From positions 310,001 through 374,000 of the forward strand of contig OY970245.1 in NCBI GenBank assembly GCA_963715455.1: a stretch of 64,000 nt of DNA. Reading direction: 5' to 3'. Each line of letters opens with the position of its first letter. Within the stretch, counting starts at the first letter, position 1. This DNA comes from VRUE01 sp963715455. Its GTDB lineage: Bacteria > Actinomycetota > Thermoleophilia > Solirubrobacterales > 70-9. The translations under genes were made by a program, and so were the position numbers. Under the pieces are notes generated by a model. It was not told the origin of the DNA and made no database searches. It worked only from the letters and a program-made list of their open reading frames with translations. This document shows, piece after piece, positions 7,837-16,799 of this stretch.

Positions 7837-9324
7837 CTAGCTCTTAGCCACCTCGAGGCGGATCTCTTTGCCCTTCACCTTGGTGCCGTCGAGGTACTCG
7901 ACCGTGCGCTCGGCGACGTCCGGGGCGACCTGCACGAAGGAGAAGCGGTGCAGGACGTTGACCTCGTGGATCTGCTCGTCGGAGAGCACCGCGCCCTCGC
8001 TCAGCGCCCAGCGCAGATCCTCCTCGGTGATCCCGCTGCGCTCGCCACGATTGATGAAGAGCTTCACCGGGCCGTCGGCCTTCACCGGCTCCGGCTTCTC
8101 GCCCTTTTCCTCACTCTCGGCGGTGGCGCCCGACTCGGTCGCGCCCTGATCGGGCTTGGGCTCCACCGGGCGCCGCTCCCTTCGGCGCGGGCGCGGCGCG
8201 TGCTCGAGCCGCTCCTCGGGCGTTTCCCACTCGCCGATCGTCGTCTTCACGTCGCGCTCGATGCGGCCGATCTCGTCGCGCTGGGCGGGAGTGACGAAGG
8301 TAATCGCGCGGCCGGTGCGGCCGACTCGGCCGGTGCGGCCGATGCGGTGCACGTAGACCTCCGAGGAGGCGGGCACGTCGAAGTTGATCACGTGCGTGAC
8401 GTGCTCGATGTCGAGGCCGCGGGCAGCGATGTCGGTCGCCACCAGCAGCCGCACGCGATGGTCCTTGAAGGCGATCATCACGCCGTCGCGAGAGCCCTGG
8501 CTCATGTCGCCGTGCAGCGCCTTGACGTCGAGGCCTTTGTCCTTGAGCGTCTTCTCGAGGCGTGAGGCGCCGATCTTGGTGCGGCAGAAGATGATCGCCT
8601 GCTCCGGTTCCTCAGTGCGCAGCAGCTCGACCAGCCGCGAGGCCTTCTCCTTGGCCGCCACCTCGACGTAGGCCTGGGCGATCGCGTCGACGGTGAGTGT
8701 CTTCGGCGTGATGCTGATCGTCGTCGGGTCGTACATGTAGCTCTCGGCAAGCCGCTTGACCGGCGGCGGCATGGTCGCCGAGAAGAGCGCCGTCTGGCGG
8801 CCGCTCGGGCACATGCGAAGGATCTTCTCGACGTCCTCGATGAAGCCCAGGTCGAGCATCTCATCGGCCTCGTCGAGGACGATGTAGCGCGCCGCGGTGA
8901 GGACCAGCGAGCGGCGGCTCATCAGGTCCATCATGCGGCCCACGGTGGCGACGACGACGTGGGCGCCGGAGCGCAGCTGCGACTGCTGAGAACGGATCGG
9001 GGCGCCGCCGAAGACGGCGACGATCTCGACGTCGAGGTGCTCGGCATAGGCGCGCAGCGCCTGCGTCACCTGGATGCAGAGCTCGCGGGTCGGCGTGAGG
9101 ACCACCGCCTGCACCTCGTCGTTGTCGGGATCGAGGTACTGCAGCAGCGGCAGGCCGAAGGCGGCGGTCTTGCCGGTGCCGGTCTGCGCCTGGCCGATCA
9201 CGTCGTGGCCGGCGAGCAGCTCGGGGATCGCTTTGTCCTGGATCGGCGTCGGATCCTCGAAGCCGAGCTCGTCGAGCGCCTGCTGGATCTGGGGCGAGAG
9301 GCCGAGCTCCCTGAACGCCGTCAT
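7837..9324 (-). CDS. DEAD-box ATP-dependent RNA helicase
   Basis: The 495-residue protein has all DEAD-box motifs: FEDPTPIQDKAIP (Q), AQTGTGKTAAFG (I), PTRELCIQV (Ia), VLDEADEMLD (II), ALFSATMP (III), IIFCRT (IV), VATDIAARGLD (V) and YVHRIGRTGRVGRTGR (VI). A charged linker follows, then a C-terminal DbpA-like RNA-binding domain (LFINRGERSGITEEDL onward). This matches DeaD/CshA-type helicases acting in ribosome assembly and mRNA turnover. It is translationally coupled to the upstream oxidoreductase through an ATGA overlap at 9321-9324. Confidence 0.93.
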   Translation of the reverse strand: MTAFRELGLSPQIQQALDELGFEDPTPIQDKAIPELLAGHDVIGQAQTGTGKTAAFGLPLLQYLDPDNDEVQAVVLTPTRELCIQVTQALRAYAEHLDVEIVAVFGGAPIRSQQSQLRSGAHVVVATVGRMMDLMSRRSLVLTAARYIVLDEADEMLDLGFIEDVEKILRMCPSGRQTALFSATMPPPVKRLAESYMYDPTTISITPKTLTVDAIAQAYVEVAAKEKASRLVELLRTEEPEQAIIFCRTKIGASRLEKTLKDKGLDVKALHGDMSQGSRDGVMIAFKDHRVRLLVATDIAARGLDIEHVTHVINFDVPASSEVYVHRIGRTGRVGRTGRAITFVTPAQRDEIGRIERDVKTTIGEWETPEERLEHAPRPRRRERRPVEPKPDQGATESGATAESEEKGEKPEPVKADGPVKLFINRGERSGITEEDLRWALSEGAVLSDEQIHEVNVLHRFSFVQVAPDVAERTVEYLDGTKVKGKEIRLEVAKS

Positions 9325-10268
9325 CGGGAGGGGTCCAGGAGGAGCTTGCCGCTGGTGCGGCGGGCGAGCAGGTCTTCGTGGGCACGGGCGGCCTCGGAGA
9401 GCGGGTAGACGTCGCCGACGGTCACCTCGAGCTCGCCGGCGGCCACGGCGCCGAGCAGCTCGCCGATCATCGGCGCGACCAGCTCACGACGGGCGAGCAG
9501 GTGGACCAACCAGAAGCCGATCACCGACTTCGAGCCGCGCAGCAGCGCCGCGGTGGAGACCTCGCGCTGTTCGCGCGAGGCGATGCCGAAGACGACCATG
9601 CGCCCCATCGGAGCGAGAATGCCGAGCTCGGCCTCGAAGGCATCGCCACCGCTCATATGCAGGACCGCGTCGACGCGTTCGCCGCCGTTGGCATCGCGGA
9701 TCGCCGCGCCGAGATCGTCGCCGCGCGAGTCGACCGTGGCATCGGCGCCGAGCCGCTCGACCAGCGCCCGCTTCTCCTCGCTGGAGGCGAGCCCGATCAC
9801 CTTGGCGCCGGCCCGCTTGCCGAGCTGCACGGCGAGGCTGCCGGTACCGCCGGCGGCCGCCTCGACCACCAGCGTCTCTCCCGGCTCGATGCGAGCGCAA
9901 CGCTGGACCAGCGCCAGCGCAGTCAACCCCTGCAGGAGCAGCGCCGCCGCCTGATCGTCATCGACCTCGTCGGGCAGCGGCACCAGCAGCGCCTCGTGCA
10001 CGGCGACCTTCTCCGCGTAGCCGCCGCTGCCAAGCAGCGCCGCCACGCGGCGCCCGTCAGCCGTCCGCCCGCTGATCTCCGCGCCAGGAATCAGCGGCAG
10101 CGACTGCTCGGCCAAGTAGTCATTGCGAGTCGCGTGCGTATCGGCAAAGTTGATCCCACTGCGCGCAACATCAACCAGCACCTCACCCTCGCCGGGCACC
10201 GGCTCATCGACATCGACCAGCCGAAGCTTCTCCGGCCCCCCGAACTCCTGTATCTGAACAGCCTTCAT
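9321..10268 (-). CDS. NADPH:quinone oxidoreductase family (MDR)
   Basis: From ATG 10268 (MKAVQIQEFGGPEKL) the 315-residue protein is a medium-chain dehydrogenase/reductase. It has a GroES-like N-domain with SGINFADTHATRNDY and a Rossmann domain with VVEAAAGGTGSLAVQLGK. The structural and catalytic zinc ligands of alcohol dehydrogenases are absent, as expected for the quinone-oxidoreductase branch using NADPH. The electron acceptor is unknown. It shares an operon with the RNA helicase, with no obvious functional link. Confidence 0.87.
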   Translation of the reverse strand: MKAVQIQEFGGPEKLRLVDVDEPVPGEGEVLVDVARSGINFADTHATRNDYLAEQSLPLIPGAEISGRTADGRRVAALLGSGGYAEKVAVHEALLVPLPDEVDDDQAAALLLQGLTALALVQRCARIEPGETLVVEAAAGGTGSLAVQLGKRAGAKVIGLASSEEKRALVERLGADATVDSRGDDLGAAIRDANGGERVDAVLHMSGGDAFEAELGILAPMGRMVVFGIASREQREVSTAALLRGSKSVIGFWLVHLLARRELVAPMIGELLGAVAAGELEVTVGDVYPLSEAARAHEDLLARRTSGKLLLDPSR

Positions 10269-10331
10269 CGCCGGCGAACCATAGTCGGGCCAGGGCAAAG
10301 GGGGCCGGGGCCCCGCTACCCTCCCGCCACG

Positions 10332-11255
10332 ATGTCGCTCACAGTTGTCGGATCAATTGCCTTCGACGCCGTCAAGACCCCCTTCGGCGAGCGCGAGAAG
10401 ATGCTCGGCGGCGCCGCAGTGCACTTCTCGCTGGCGGCGAGCTTCTTCACCGAGGTGCGGCCGGTCGGCCCGGTCGGTGACGACTTCGGTCCAGCCGAGT
10501 TCGAAGTGCTGGAAAACCGCGGTGTGATCACCGACGACATCGAGCGCGTCCCCGGCGGCGAGTCCTTCTTCTGGCGCGGCCGCTACGAGTTCGACCTCAA
10601 CGTCGCCCACACCGAGGACACCCAGCTCGGCGTCTTCGGTGAGTTCGAGCCGAAGCTCTCGGCGGCGGCCGAGGAAGCCGACACCCTCTTCCTCGCCAAC
10701 ATCCAGCCCGATCTGCAGCGCAAAGTCCGCGCCCAGTGCCAGGCCGCCCGCTTCTCGGCGCTCGACTCGATGAACCTCTGGATCGAGACCGCCAAGGACT
10801 CGCTGCTGGCGGCGATCGCCGAGGTCGACTGCCTGGTCGTCAACGACGCCGAGATCCGCCAGCTGACCGGCGAGTCGAACCTGGCCCGCGCGGCGCGGGC
10901 CGTAATGGACTTGGGCCCGCGCGCCGTCGTCGCCAAGCAGGGCGAGTACGGCGCGGCGCTCTTCACCACGGAGAGCTTCTTCGCCCTGCCCGGCTTCCCG
11001 CTCGAGGACGTACGCGACCCGACCGGGGCCGGCGACAGCTTCGCCGGCGGCTTCCTCGGCTATCTCGACGGTCACGAGGGCGAGCTCGACGAGGCCTGTC
11101 TGCGGCGGGCGATGGGCTACGGCACGGTGCTCGCCTCCTTCAACGTCGAGCAGTTCGGCACCGAGCGAGTCGCCTCGCTGAGCCGCGAGGAGATCGACGA
11201 ACGCTTCGCCGAGCTGCACGGGATGACCCAGTTCGAGCCCTTGCCTGCGCTTTAA
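10332..11255 (+). CDS. PfkB-family carbohydrate kinase
   Basis: ATG 10332 gives a 307-residue protein beginning MSLTVVGSIAFDAV. Family marks include the N-terminal GGAAVHFSLAASFF block and the C-terminal signature DPTGAGDSFAGGFLGYL with its catalytic Asp. It transfers phosphate from ATP to a sugar or nucleoside; the specific substrate cannot be read from the sequence. The frame is open far upstream, but that extension is antisense to the oxidoreductase and has no coding character. Citrate synthase follows after 37 bases. Confidence 0.87.
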   Translation: MSLTVVGSIAFDAVKTPFGEREKMLGGAAVHFSLAASFFTEVRPVGPVGDDFGPAEFEVLENRGVITDDIERVPGGESFFWRGRYEFDLNVAHTEDTQLGVFGEFEPKLSAAAEEADTLFLANIQPDLQRKVRAQCQAARFSALDSMNLWIETAKDSLLAAIAEVDCLVVNDAEIRQLTGESNLARAARAVMDLGPRAVVAKQGEYGAALFTTESFFALPGFPLEDVRDPTGAGDSFAGGFLGYLDGHEGELDEACLRRAMGYGTVLASFNVEQFGTERVASLSREEIDERFAELHGMTQFEPLPAL

Positions 11256-11292
11256 CGACCCGGCAAGCGCGAGATGCGAGAATGCGCGCCGC

Positions 11293-12642
11293 ATGGGCGC
11301 CGACTCGCTGACGATCACCGACAACCGCACGGGCAAGACCTACGAGCTGCCGGTCACCGACGGCACGGTGAGGGCCATGGACCTGCGCCAAATCAAAGTC
11401 GACGAGGACGAATTCGGCATGATGGCCTACGACCCGGCCTTCACCAACACGGCCGCCTGCCGCTCCTCGATCACCTACATCGACGGTGCCGCCGGCGTGC
11501 TCGAACACCGGGGCTACTCGATCGAGCAGCTCTGCGAGCGCTCCACCTTCCTCGAGGTCGCCTACCTGCTGATCTTCGGCGAGCTTCCCACCGGCCCACA
11601 GCTCGACCGCTGGGTCTACGACATCACCCACCACACCTTCGTCCACGAGGACCTCAAGCACTTCTTCGAGGGCTTCCGCTACGACGCGCATCCGATGGGC
11701 ATGCTGCTCGCCGGGGTCGGCGCGCTCTCCACCTTCTACCCCGACGCCAAGCAGATCGAGGACGAAGAGGAGCGCTACATGGCGGCGGTCCGCCTGATCG
11801 CCAAGGTGCCGACCCTGGCTGCCTTCTCCTACCGCCACAACATGGGGCTGCCCTACGTCTACCCCGACAACGACCTCAACTTCGCCGAGAACTTCCTCTC
11901 GATGATGTTCAAGAAGACGGAAATGAAGCACGTGCCCAAGGAAAGCCTCTCGAAGGCGCTCGATGTGCTCTTCATCCTCCACGCCGACCACGAACAGAAC
12001 TGCTCGACCAGCGCTGTGCGCGGCGTCGGCTCCTCCGACGTCGACCCCTACTCGGCTGTGGCGGCCGGCGTGGCGGCGCTCTACGGACCGCTGCACGGTG
12101 GCGCCAACGAGGCGGTGCTGCGCATGCTGCGCGAGATCGACTCGGTGGAGAACATCCCCGCCTTCCTCGAGAAGGTGAAGGCGCGCGAGGCGAAGTTGAT
12201 GGGCTTCGGCCACCGCGTCTACAAGAACTACGACCCACGGGCGCGGATCATCCAGCAGCACCTGGACGAGATCTTCGAGGCGACCGAGTACAACCCGCTG
12301 ATCGAGATCGCCCGCGAGCTGGAGAAGCGCGCCCTCGACGACGAGTACTTCACCTCGCGCAAGCTCTATCCCAACGTCGACTTCTACTCGGGGATCATCT
12401 ACGAGGCATTGGGCGTCCCTACCGAGATGTTCACGGTGATCTTCGCCATCCCGCGCACGGCCGGCTGGGTCGCGCAGTGGATGGAGATGAAGGACGACCC
12501 CGAGCAGAAGATCGCCCGGCCGCGCCAGATCTACACCGGCGAGCGTCAGCGCGACTACGCGCCGGTCGCCGACCGCAATGGGCCTGAGAAGATCGTCGGG
12601 CCCCCCGCGCGCCGCCCCAAGCGCCCGCGGCGCGGCGCCTAG
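11293..12642 (+). CDS. gltA: Citrate synthase
   Basis: The 449-residue enzyme condenses oxaloacetate with acetyl-CoA at the entry of the TCA cycle. Key residues are visible: the two catalytic His in FILHADHEQNCST and YGPLHGGANEAVL, the GFGHRVYKNYDPRA block, and the catalytic Asp in VDFYSGIIYEALG. The roughly 45-residue N-terminal extension before the fold is common in type II bacterial enzymes. The C-terminus is basic and proline-rich (RPKRPRRGA). The aconitase and 2-oxoglutarate dehydrogenase genes of the same pathway are in this window but not adjacent. Confidence 0.96.
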   Translation: MGADSLTITDNRTGKTYELPVTDGTVRAMDLRQIKVDEDEFGMMAYDPAFTNTAACRSSITYIDGAAGVLEHRGYSIEQLCERSTFLEVAYLLIFGELPTGPQLDRWVYDITHHTFVHEDLKHFFEGFRYDAHPMGMLLAGVGALSTFYPDAKQIEDEEERYMAAVRLIAKVPTLAAFSYRHNMGLPYVYPDNDLNFAENFLSMMFKKTEMKHVPKESLSKALDVLFILHADHEQNCSTSAVRGVGSSDVDPYSAVAAGVAALYGPLHGGANEAVLRMLREIDSVENIPAFLEKVKAREAKLMGFGHRVYKNYDPRARIIQQHLDEIFEATEYNPLIEIARELEKRALDDEYFTSRKLYPNVDFYSGIIYEALGVPTEMFTVIFAIPRTAGWVAQWMEMKDDPEQKIARPRQIYTGERQRDYAPVADRNGPEKIVGPPARRPKRPRRGA

Positions 12643-12653
12643 CTTCATCCGTC

Positions 12654-13001
12654 GTGCCGCGCTGGAAGCTGACCGTGCGCGACGGCTCCGACGTGGCTCA
12701 CCAGGGCTTCGACGACCTCGACGAGGCCGTGGCGGCGATGCGCGAGCGAGCCTTGGCAATCCGCTCACAGGGTCCAGCGAAACCGATCTCATCAATTCGC
12801 GACTTCGCCCCCGGCGACCAGGTCCGGGCGCGCTTGCAGATCGCCGGCAAGGGCTGGCTGCGTAAGCGGGTGGCCGGAATCGACGTGCGCGGCGACGGCA
12901 CCTTCATGCCCTTCCGCGGCGGCGTCACCCGTGAGGAGCTCGATCCCACCAACCACGACTCGCCCTTCGACCTGGTGCGCGAGACTCTGGAATCGACCTA
13001 G
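12654..13001 (+). CDS. Conserved small hypothetical protein
   Basis: GTG 12654 opens a 115-residue protein beginning with PRWKLTVRDGSDV, 11 bases after the citrate synthase stop and probably cotranscribed with it. The pattern (beta hairpin, then DDLDEAVAAMRERALAI helix, then a QVRARLQIAGKGWLRKRVAG strand pair) suggests a small alpha/beta fold, cytosolic with no signal peptide. I do not recognise the family. One base after its stop begins a strong hairpin (13003-13041). Confidence 0.65.
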   Translation: MPRWKLTVRDGSDVAHQGFDDLDEAVAAMRERALAIRSQGPAKPISSIRDFAPGDQVRARLQIAGKGWLRKRVAGIDVRGDGTFMPFRGGVTREELDPTNHDSPFDLVRETLEST

Positions 13002-13002
13002 C

Positions 13003-13041
13003 GGGACGACTTATCCGTCATATAGACGTATAAGTCGTCCC
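13003..13041 (+). repeat. Strong hairpin between two small genes
   Basis: GGGACGACTTAT (13003-13014) is perfectly complementary to ATAAGTCGTCCC (13030-13041). An inner CGTC/GACG pair closes the ATATA loop, giving about 16 paired bases with one mismatched pair. It starts one base after the stop of the 12654 gene and ends seven bases before the ATG at 13049, so it occupies the place where that gene's ribosome-binding site should be. It could be a terminator, or a stem that hides the start of the next gene. Confidence 0.7.
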
Positions 13042-13048
13042 ACTCTCG

Positions 13049-13363
13049 ATGAGCGAAGCCAAGACCGAGATTCCCAAGGGCAGCTACGCTGCCGGCCGGC
13101 GAATCAAGCTGCCTGCCGGCGCCGAAGCGCCCTACGCGGTCTTCATCAACGGCGTCGAGCAAAAAGAGGGCGTCGACTACAACGTGCGCGCCGGCGAGAT
13201 CGTCTTCACCCGCCAAATAATCAAGGAGAAGGTCGGCACCGGCCGCTGGCTGGCCATGTACCTCGGCCTCTTCGGCACCTACCGCAAGGACGAGACGATC
13301 GACCTACAGTTCCAGCGCGCCGGCAAGACCGAGCTGCTCTCGGATCTACCGATCGTCCCCTGA
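13049..13363 (+). CDS. Conserved small hypothetical protein
   Basis: ATG 13049 gives 104 residues. The protein is mostly beta by pattern (GRRIKLPAGAEAPYAVFINGVEQ, strand repeats, AGEIVFTRQIIKEK), with one hydrophobic stretch RWLAMYLGLFGTY near residue 70 that could be a short membrane or interface helix. I do not recognise the family. The leader is filled by the 13003-13041 hairpin and shows no ribosome-binding site. Its 3' end overlaps the convergent NTPase gene by 18 bases. Confidence 0.65.
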   Translation: MSEAKTEIPKGSYAAGRRIKLPAGAEAPYAVFINGVEQKEGVDYNVRAGEIVFTRQIIKEKVGTGRWLAMYLGLFGTYRKDETIDLQFQRAGKTELLSDLPIVP

Positions 13364-15184
13364 ACCCACATCGTCGGTGAGCGATGCGTGAAACTCCTCG
13401 ACGAAGCGGTCGAACATCGCCATGATCTCCTCCACTTCGTCGCCGGGAGCGTCGCTCTCTGGGGCCTCCTCCACGGACAGCGCGTCGATCTCAGCCATCC
13501 ACTCCTTCTCCGCCTCGATTTGCTCCTCGAGCTCGTCTTCGTCACGCTGAACCTCCCAGAGAGTTTCGCGCGCCGCTTCGACTTCCTCCGCGTCCGTCGC
13601 GACGTCCCAAGCGGTCGCGACGACGAGGAGCCTGTCGAGCTCTTCGTCCCCGTAAGACCCTTGGGTCTCCTTGAAGGACTGCGGATCCTCCAGGGCTTGA
13701 GCGATGAATCCCTCTAGGCCCTCCCTCCACTCGGAGATTTCGCGCTCGGACGCAGTCCCCGAAGACAGCCTGCGCAGCGCGTCGAGCAACCGCCAGCGAT
13801 CGACGCTCGGCTCCAGCCCCGCCAAGCGTGGCCTCAAAGTCTCGAAGACAGCCTTACCGTCGAGGATCCTGTGCTCGGCCAGGCGCTCGATCAGCTCGAC
13901 TTCGTACGGCAAGACCTCTCCCTTCTCACCCACTCTCGCGAGCCAGCTTCGCACCGGAACTGATAGCCACCTCGCGGAGGACTCCTGGAACCAGGGGGTC
14001 TCGCAACGGCTCAGGGCGGCCCCGAGACGGGCTTCCAGCTCCCGGTGGGAATTATCTGATTCGCGGAAGTGCAGCGCCAACGCATCTTCGATCCGAGCTG
14101 TTTCAAACACCCTGGCGAAGGCCTCGTCGAACGCTGGCCACAGATGCTCCGGCGGCAGCTCGGAGCCTTTGCGGCAAGCGTCCCAGAGCCAATCGACCTG
14201 CTCATAGAAGCCGGCGCCCCGCAACAGCGTCTCCGTCTCCGTCCGGCTCGTGAGCACCTCCCGCTCGAGGAAGTCGAGCAGTGACGGATTGAGCAGCGTG
14301 CACGACCGGCAGCCGGAACGCTCCCAGCCGTCGAGGAAGGAGCCGTCGAGAGCCGCGGCGGCGCGGATGAGCCGCGTCTTGCCTGCACTCAGGTCGCGAC
14401 TGGCGCAGGACGCCGCAAACGCCGTCTCCAGGTGCTCGACCGAGACCCGCTCCGGCAGGCCGACAAGCGCGAAGAGAACCGCTTTCTGGTGCTCGTCGAG
14501 CTCGCCAAACGGAGCAGCCCAGAGATTGTCCGGCGCGTCGAGCACGGCCAGGCAGTAGCGGCCATATTCCTGCCTGTCCTTCTCCCTCAGCCGGTTTCCG
14601 GCAAAGCCCGTGATCCACTCGATCAGGCGCGGACTGAAATTGACGTGGTCGATGATTTCCAGGTAGTAGTCGTTGTGGGCCAGCGAGGACTTCTCCCCCT
14701 CGTCGAGCCGCGTGGAGAAACGGAGATGGTTGTAGAGGATCCTTGCCCGATCCAAGCGGCTGTATCGCTGTGGGGTGAGGATGAAGATGCTCGCCTCGTC
14801 GACCTCCCGGTAGAGGGTGTCGGACCGGCGCCGGGCCTCGGTGAAGATGTAGTCGCGCGTAGTGAGGATGAGCCGGCGCTTGCTCTCGGTGACCTTGCGA
14901 GCGAAACGGACCAGGTCCTCGTCCTCGTCGCGCGCTTCGAACAGATCCACGCGACCGAGGAAGTCGTCGAAGTAGAAGACCTGCCTCTCGTCTACCTCGA
15001 GCAGCTCCCAGGCCTTCTCCAGCCCTCCTCGGGAGATCTCAAACGGCTCGAACCCTTTCTCAAGGCTCTCGATCAGCAGGAGCTGGGCCATCGTCGTCTT
15101 GCCCACACCGGGCGGGCCGTCGATGACGATGAGGCCGCTGCTCTGGAGGGTCTGACGCGCTTTCCCAAAGGCCTCGGTCTCCAC
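13346..15184 (-). CDS. STAND-type P-loop NTPase, 3' half of frameshifted defence gene
   Basis: GTG 15184 opens a 612-residue frame, but coding sense continues upstream to about 15270 (QLRRQLSAAQYERRAA), where it meets the nuclease frame. The NTPase begins with Walker A (LIVIDGPPGVGKTTMAQLLL). Walker B-like VFYFDDFLGRVD and a sensor LILTTRDY follow, then a long helical region and an acidic tail. This order fits the nSTAND3 group, which is often fused behind an Mrr-like nuclease and is thought to sense phage or foreign DNA. Alone it would be an NTPase without an effector. The frameshift may be a real lesion, a programmed shift or a sequencing error. Confidence 0.75.
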   Translation of the reverse strand: METEAFGKARQTLQSSGLIVIDGPPGVGKTTMAQLLLIESLEKGFEPFEISRGGLEKAWELLEVDERQVFYFDDFLGRVDLFEARDEDEDLVRFARKVTESKRRLILTTRDYIFTEARRRSDTLYREVDEASIFILTPQRYSRLDRARILYNHLRFSTRLDEGEKSSLAHNDYYLEIIDHVNFSPRLIEWITGFAGNRLREKDRQEYGRYCLAVLDAPDNLWAAPFGELDEHQKAVLFALVGLPERVSVEHLETAFAASCASRDLSAGKTRLIRAAAALDGSFLDGWERSGCRSCTLLNPSLLDFLEREVLTSRTETETLLRGAGFYEQVDWLWDACRKGSELPPEHLWPAFDEAFARVFETARIEDALALHFRESDNSHRELEARLGAALSRCETPWFQESSARWLSVPVRSWLARVGEKGEVLPYEVELIERLAEHRILDGKAVFETLRPRLAGLEPSVDRWRLLDALRRLSSGTASEREISEWREGLEGFIAQALEDPQSFKETQGSYGDEELDRLLVVATAWDVATDAEEVEAARETLWEVQRDEDELEEQIEAEKEWMAEIDALSVEEAPESDAPGDEVEEIMAMFDRFVEEFHASLTDDVGSGDDR

Positions 15185-15216
15185 AAAGCGGGGAAGCCGG
15201 GGGGTGATCTCCTCGA

Positions 15217-15726
15217 TCAGCGCGGCGCGCCGCTCGTACTGCGCGGCCGAGAGCTGGCGGCGAAGCTGAGGGCGCCGGTGAACCAGAGCTTCGGATGGTG
15301 GATCTCAACTTTGGAGTGCTCGTCCTTCCTCAGGTAGGCGATTAGCTCCTTGCCCCCCAGCACGTGGGCACGAGACCCGACCCAGGGCCGCAGGATCTCG
15401 GTCAGCTCGTCGCGCTGCGTATGGGTCAGCTCCATCGAGGTAACGAAGCGGTAGCTCGCCGGCTGCTCGCTCAGCTCCCCCAATTTCTCGGCCGCTTCAC
15501 GGGCTTTCCTTTTCAGTTCCTTGTAGGGACTGCGGACGAAGTGCTTGCACTGCAGCACGTGGCGCTTGCCGTCGACGCCTGCGAGGTCATCGACGACCGC
15601 GAGGCCGTCGACCTCTTTGTCGCGGCCGCGAGGGCCAGCCACGAATTCGAGACCGGTGACGGAGGAGAGCAGCTCCGCCACGAAATCCTCGAACTCGATG
15701 TCCGTAAGCGCGTCGAAGCGGCCCAT
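15217..15726 (-). CDS. Mrr-like restriction endonuclease domain, 5' half of frameshifted defence gene
   Basis: ATG 15726 starts with MGRFDALTDIEFEDFVAELL, the typical lead helix of Mrr-cat nucleases. The PD-(D/E)xK core is visible: DKEVDGLAVV (Asp) and HVLQCKHFVRS (Q-x-K). An ELTHTQRDELTEI helix follows. True homology stops at HHPKLWFTGAL; the last 17 or so residues (SFAASSRPRSTSG) are read out of frame. One base is missing relative to a continuous nuclease-NTPase polypeptide of about 790 residues. Confidence 0.75.
   Translation of the reverse strand: MGRFDALTDIEFEDFVAELLSSVTGLEFVAGPRGRDKEVDGLAVVDDLAGVDGKRHVLQCKHFVRSPYKELKRKAREAAEKLGELSEQPASYRFVTSMELTHTQRDELTEILRPWVGSRAHVLGGKELIAYLRKDEHSKVEIHHPKLWFTGALSFAASSRPRSTSGAPR
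15262..15276 (-). other. Frameshift joining nuclease and NTPase frames
   Basis: Reading the minus strand, the nuclease frame runs GGC-GCC-CTC-AGC-TTC, whereas shifting by one base after CT gives CAG-CTT-CGC-CGC-CAG (QLRRQ), which continues into the NTPase without a stop. No long homopolymer slippery run is present, which argues against programmed frameshifting. Confidence 0.65.
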
Positions 15727-15777
15727 TGCGGGCTTATCGACTCCCGTAGCGCCGAGCTAAGTGGCGGTTGCCGAATT

Positions 15778-16722
15778 TCAGTTGAAGACGTAGAGGACCG
15801 CGAAGACGACGATCACCCAGGCGGCGCCACCGGCAACCATGCCCTTGTCCTTGGAGACCATGGCGGCGATCGAGCGATCGTCGGCGCGGTCGTAGATCAG
15901 GTAGAGGTAGCGGAAGATCACGTAGACCACCGGTGGGATGGTCCACATCATCGCGTTGCCGATGAGCGGCGAGTCGACGGCATAGATCGAGTAGCTGATC
16001 ACCGTGCCGGTGGTGACCAGGGCGACCATCTGGTCGAGGAAGGGGAGCGAGTAGTGCTCAAGCACGGGTCGGCTGCTGGTCCCCTCGTGCAGCTCGGAGA
16101 CCGCCTCCTGGCGGCGCTTGGTGAAGCCGAGGAAGAGGGCGAGCATGCCGGTGCAAAGCAGCAGCCATTCGGAGGCATGGGCATCGACAGCGCTGGCGCC
16201 GGCGGCGACGCGCAGGATGAAGAGCCCGGCCAGGGTCATCACGTCGACGATCACGACTTGCTTGAGGCCGAGGCTGTAGGCCATCTGGGCGACGCCGTAG
16301 CCGACCACCATCAGGCCGACCTCCCAGTTGACCGTGGCGAAGGCGAGGGCGATGCCGGCGATCGCCAACAGTGGCGCGATCGTCTTCGCGGCGCCCTCCG
16401 AGAGCTCTCCCGCCGCGAGCGGCCGGAAGCGCTTCTTCGGATGCTTGCGATCGAGCTCGACGTCGATCAGGTCGTTGACGTAGTAGCCGGCGCTGGAGAT
16501 CGCGCAGAAGGAGAGGAAGGCCAGGGTCGCCTCGAGCACGGCGTGGGCATTGTCGAACTGGCCCGAGAAGAGCAGTCCGGCGAAGACGAAGAGGTTCTTG
16601 ATCCACTCCTGCGGCCGCCCGGTCTTGATCGCCGCGCGCAGTGGCGAGCGTCGCGGCATTACCGGCTCGTCCATCGAAGCAGCGGCCGGGACCGTCGGCT
16701 GTTCGGAAGTGATGGTTTCCAC
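15778..16722 (-). CDS. ubiA: Decaprenyl-phosphate phosphoribosyltransferase (UbiA family)
   Basis: The protein (about 314 residues from GTG 16722; ATG 16674 also possible) begins its fold with GRPQEWIKNLFVFAGLLFSG. It carries the UbiA signature YYVNDLIDVELDRKHPKKRF, whose Asp residues bind Mg-diphosphate. The second Asp-rich site is expected near YLIYDRADDR, and eight or nine membrane segments run across the rest. The RPQEW opening is typical of the branch that transfers phosphoribose to decaprenyl phosphate, the first step to the arabinose donor of the actinobacterial wall. Other UbiA prenyltransferase roles cannot be excluded. Confidence 0.85.
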   Translation of the reverse strand: METITSEQPTVPAAASMDEPVMPRRSPLRAAIKTGRPQEWIKNLFVFAGLLFSGQFDNAHAVLEATLAFLSFCAISSAGYYVNDLIDVELDRKHPKKRFRPLAAGELSEGAAKTIAPLLAIAGIALAFATVNWEVGLMVVGYGVAQMAYSLGLKQVVIVDVMTLAGLFILRVAAGASAVDAHASEWLLLCTGMLALFLGFTKRRQEAVSELHEGTSSRPVLEHYSLPFLDQMVALVTTGTVISYSIYAVDSPLIGNAMMWTIPPVVYVIFRYLYLIYDRADDRSIAAMVSKDKGMVAGGAAWVIVVFAVLYVFN

Positions 16723-16799
16723 GTTGGATGGGCCGGGCGAGAGGCGGAATCCCGCTTGCGGCCAGGGTGACTTGGTCGCGAAAGGGTAGCGCTGCGCGG

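Noticed and set aside
9378..10331. Long upstream extension of the PfkB kinase frame
   Set aside because: It is antisense to the quinone oxidoreductase with no family similarity; the PfkB fold starts cleanly at ATG 10332.
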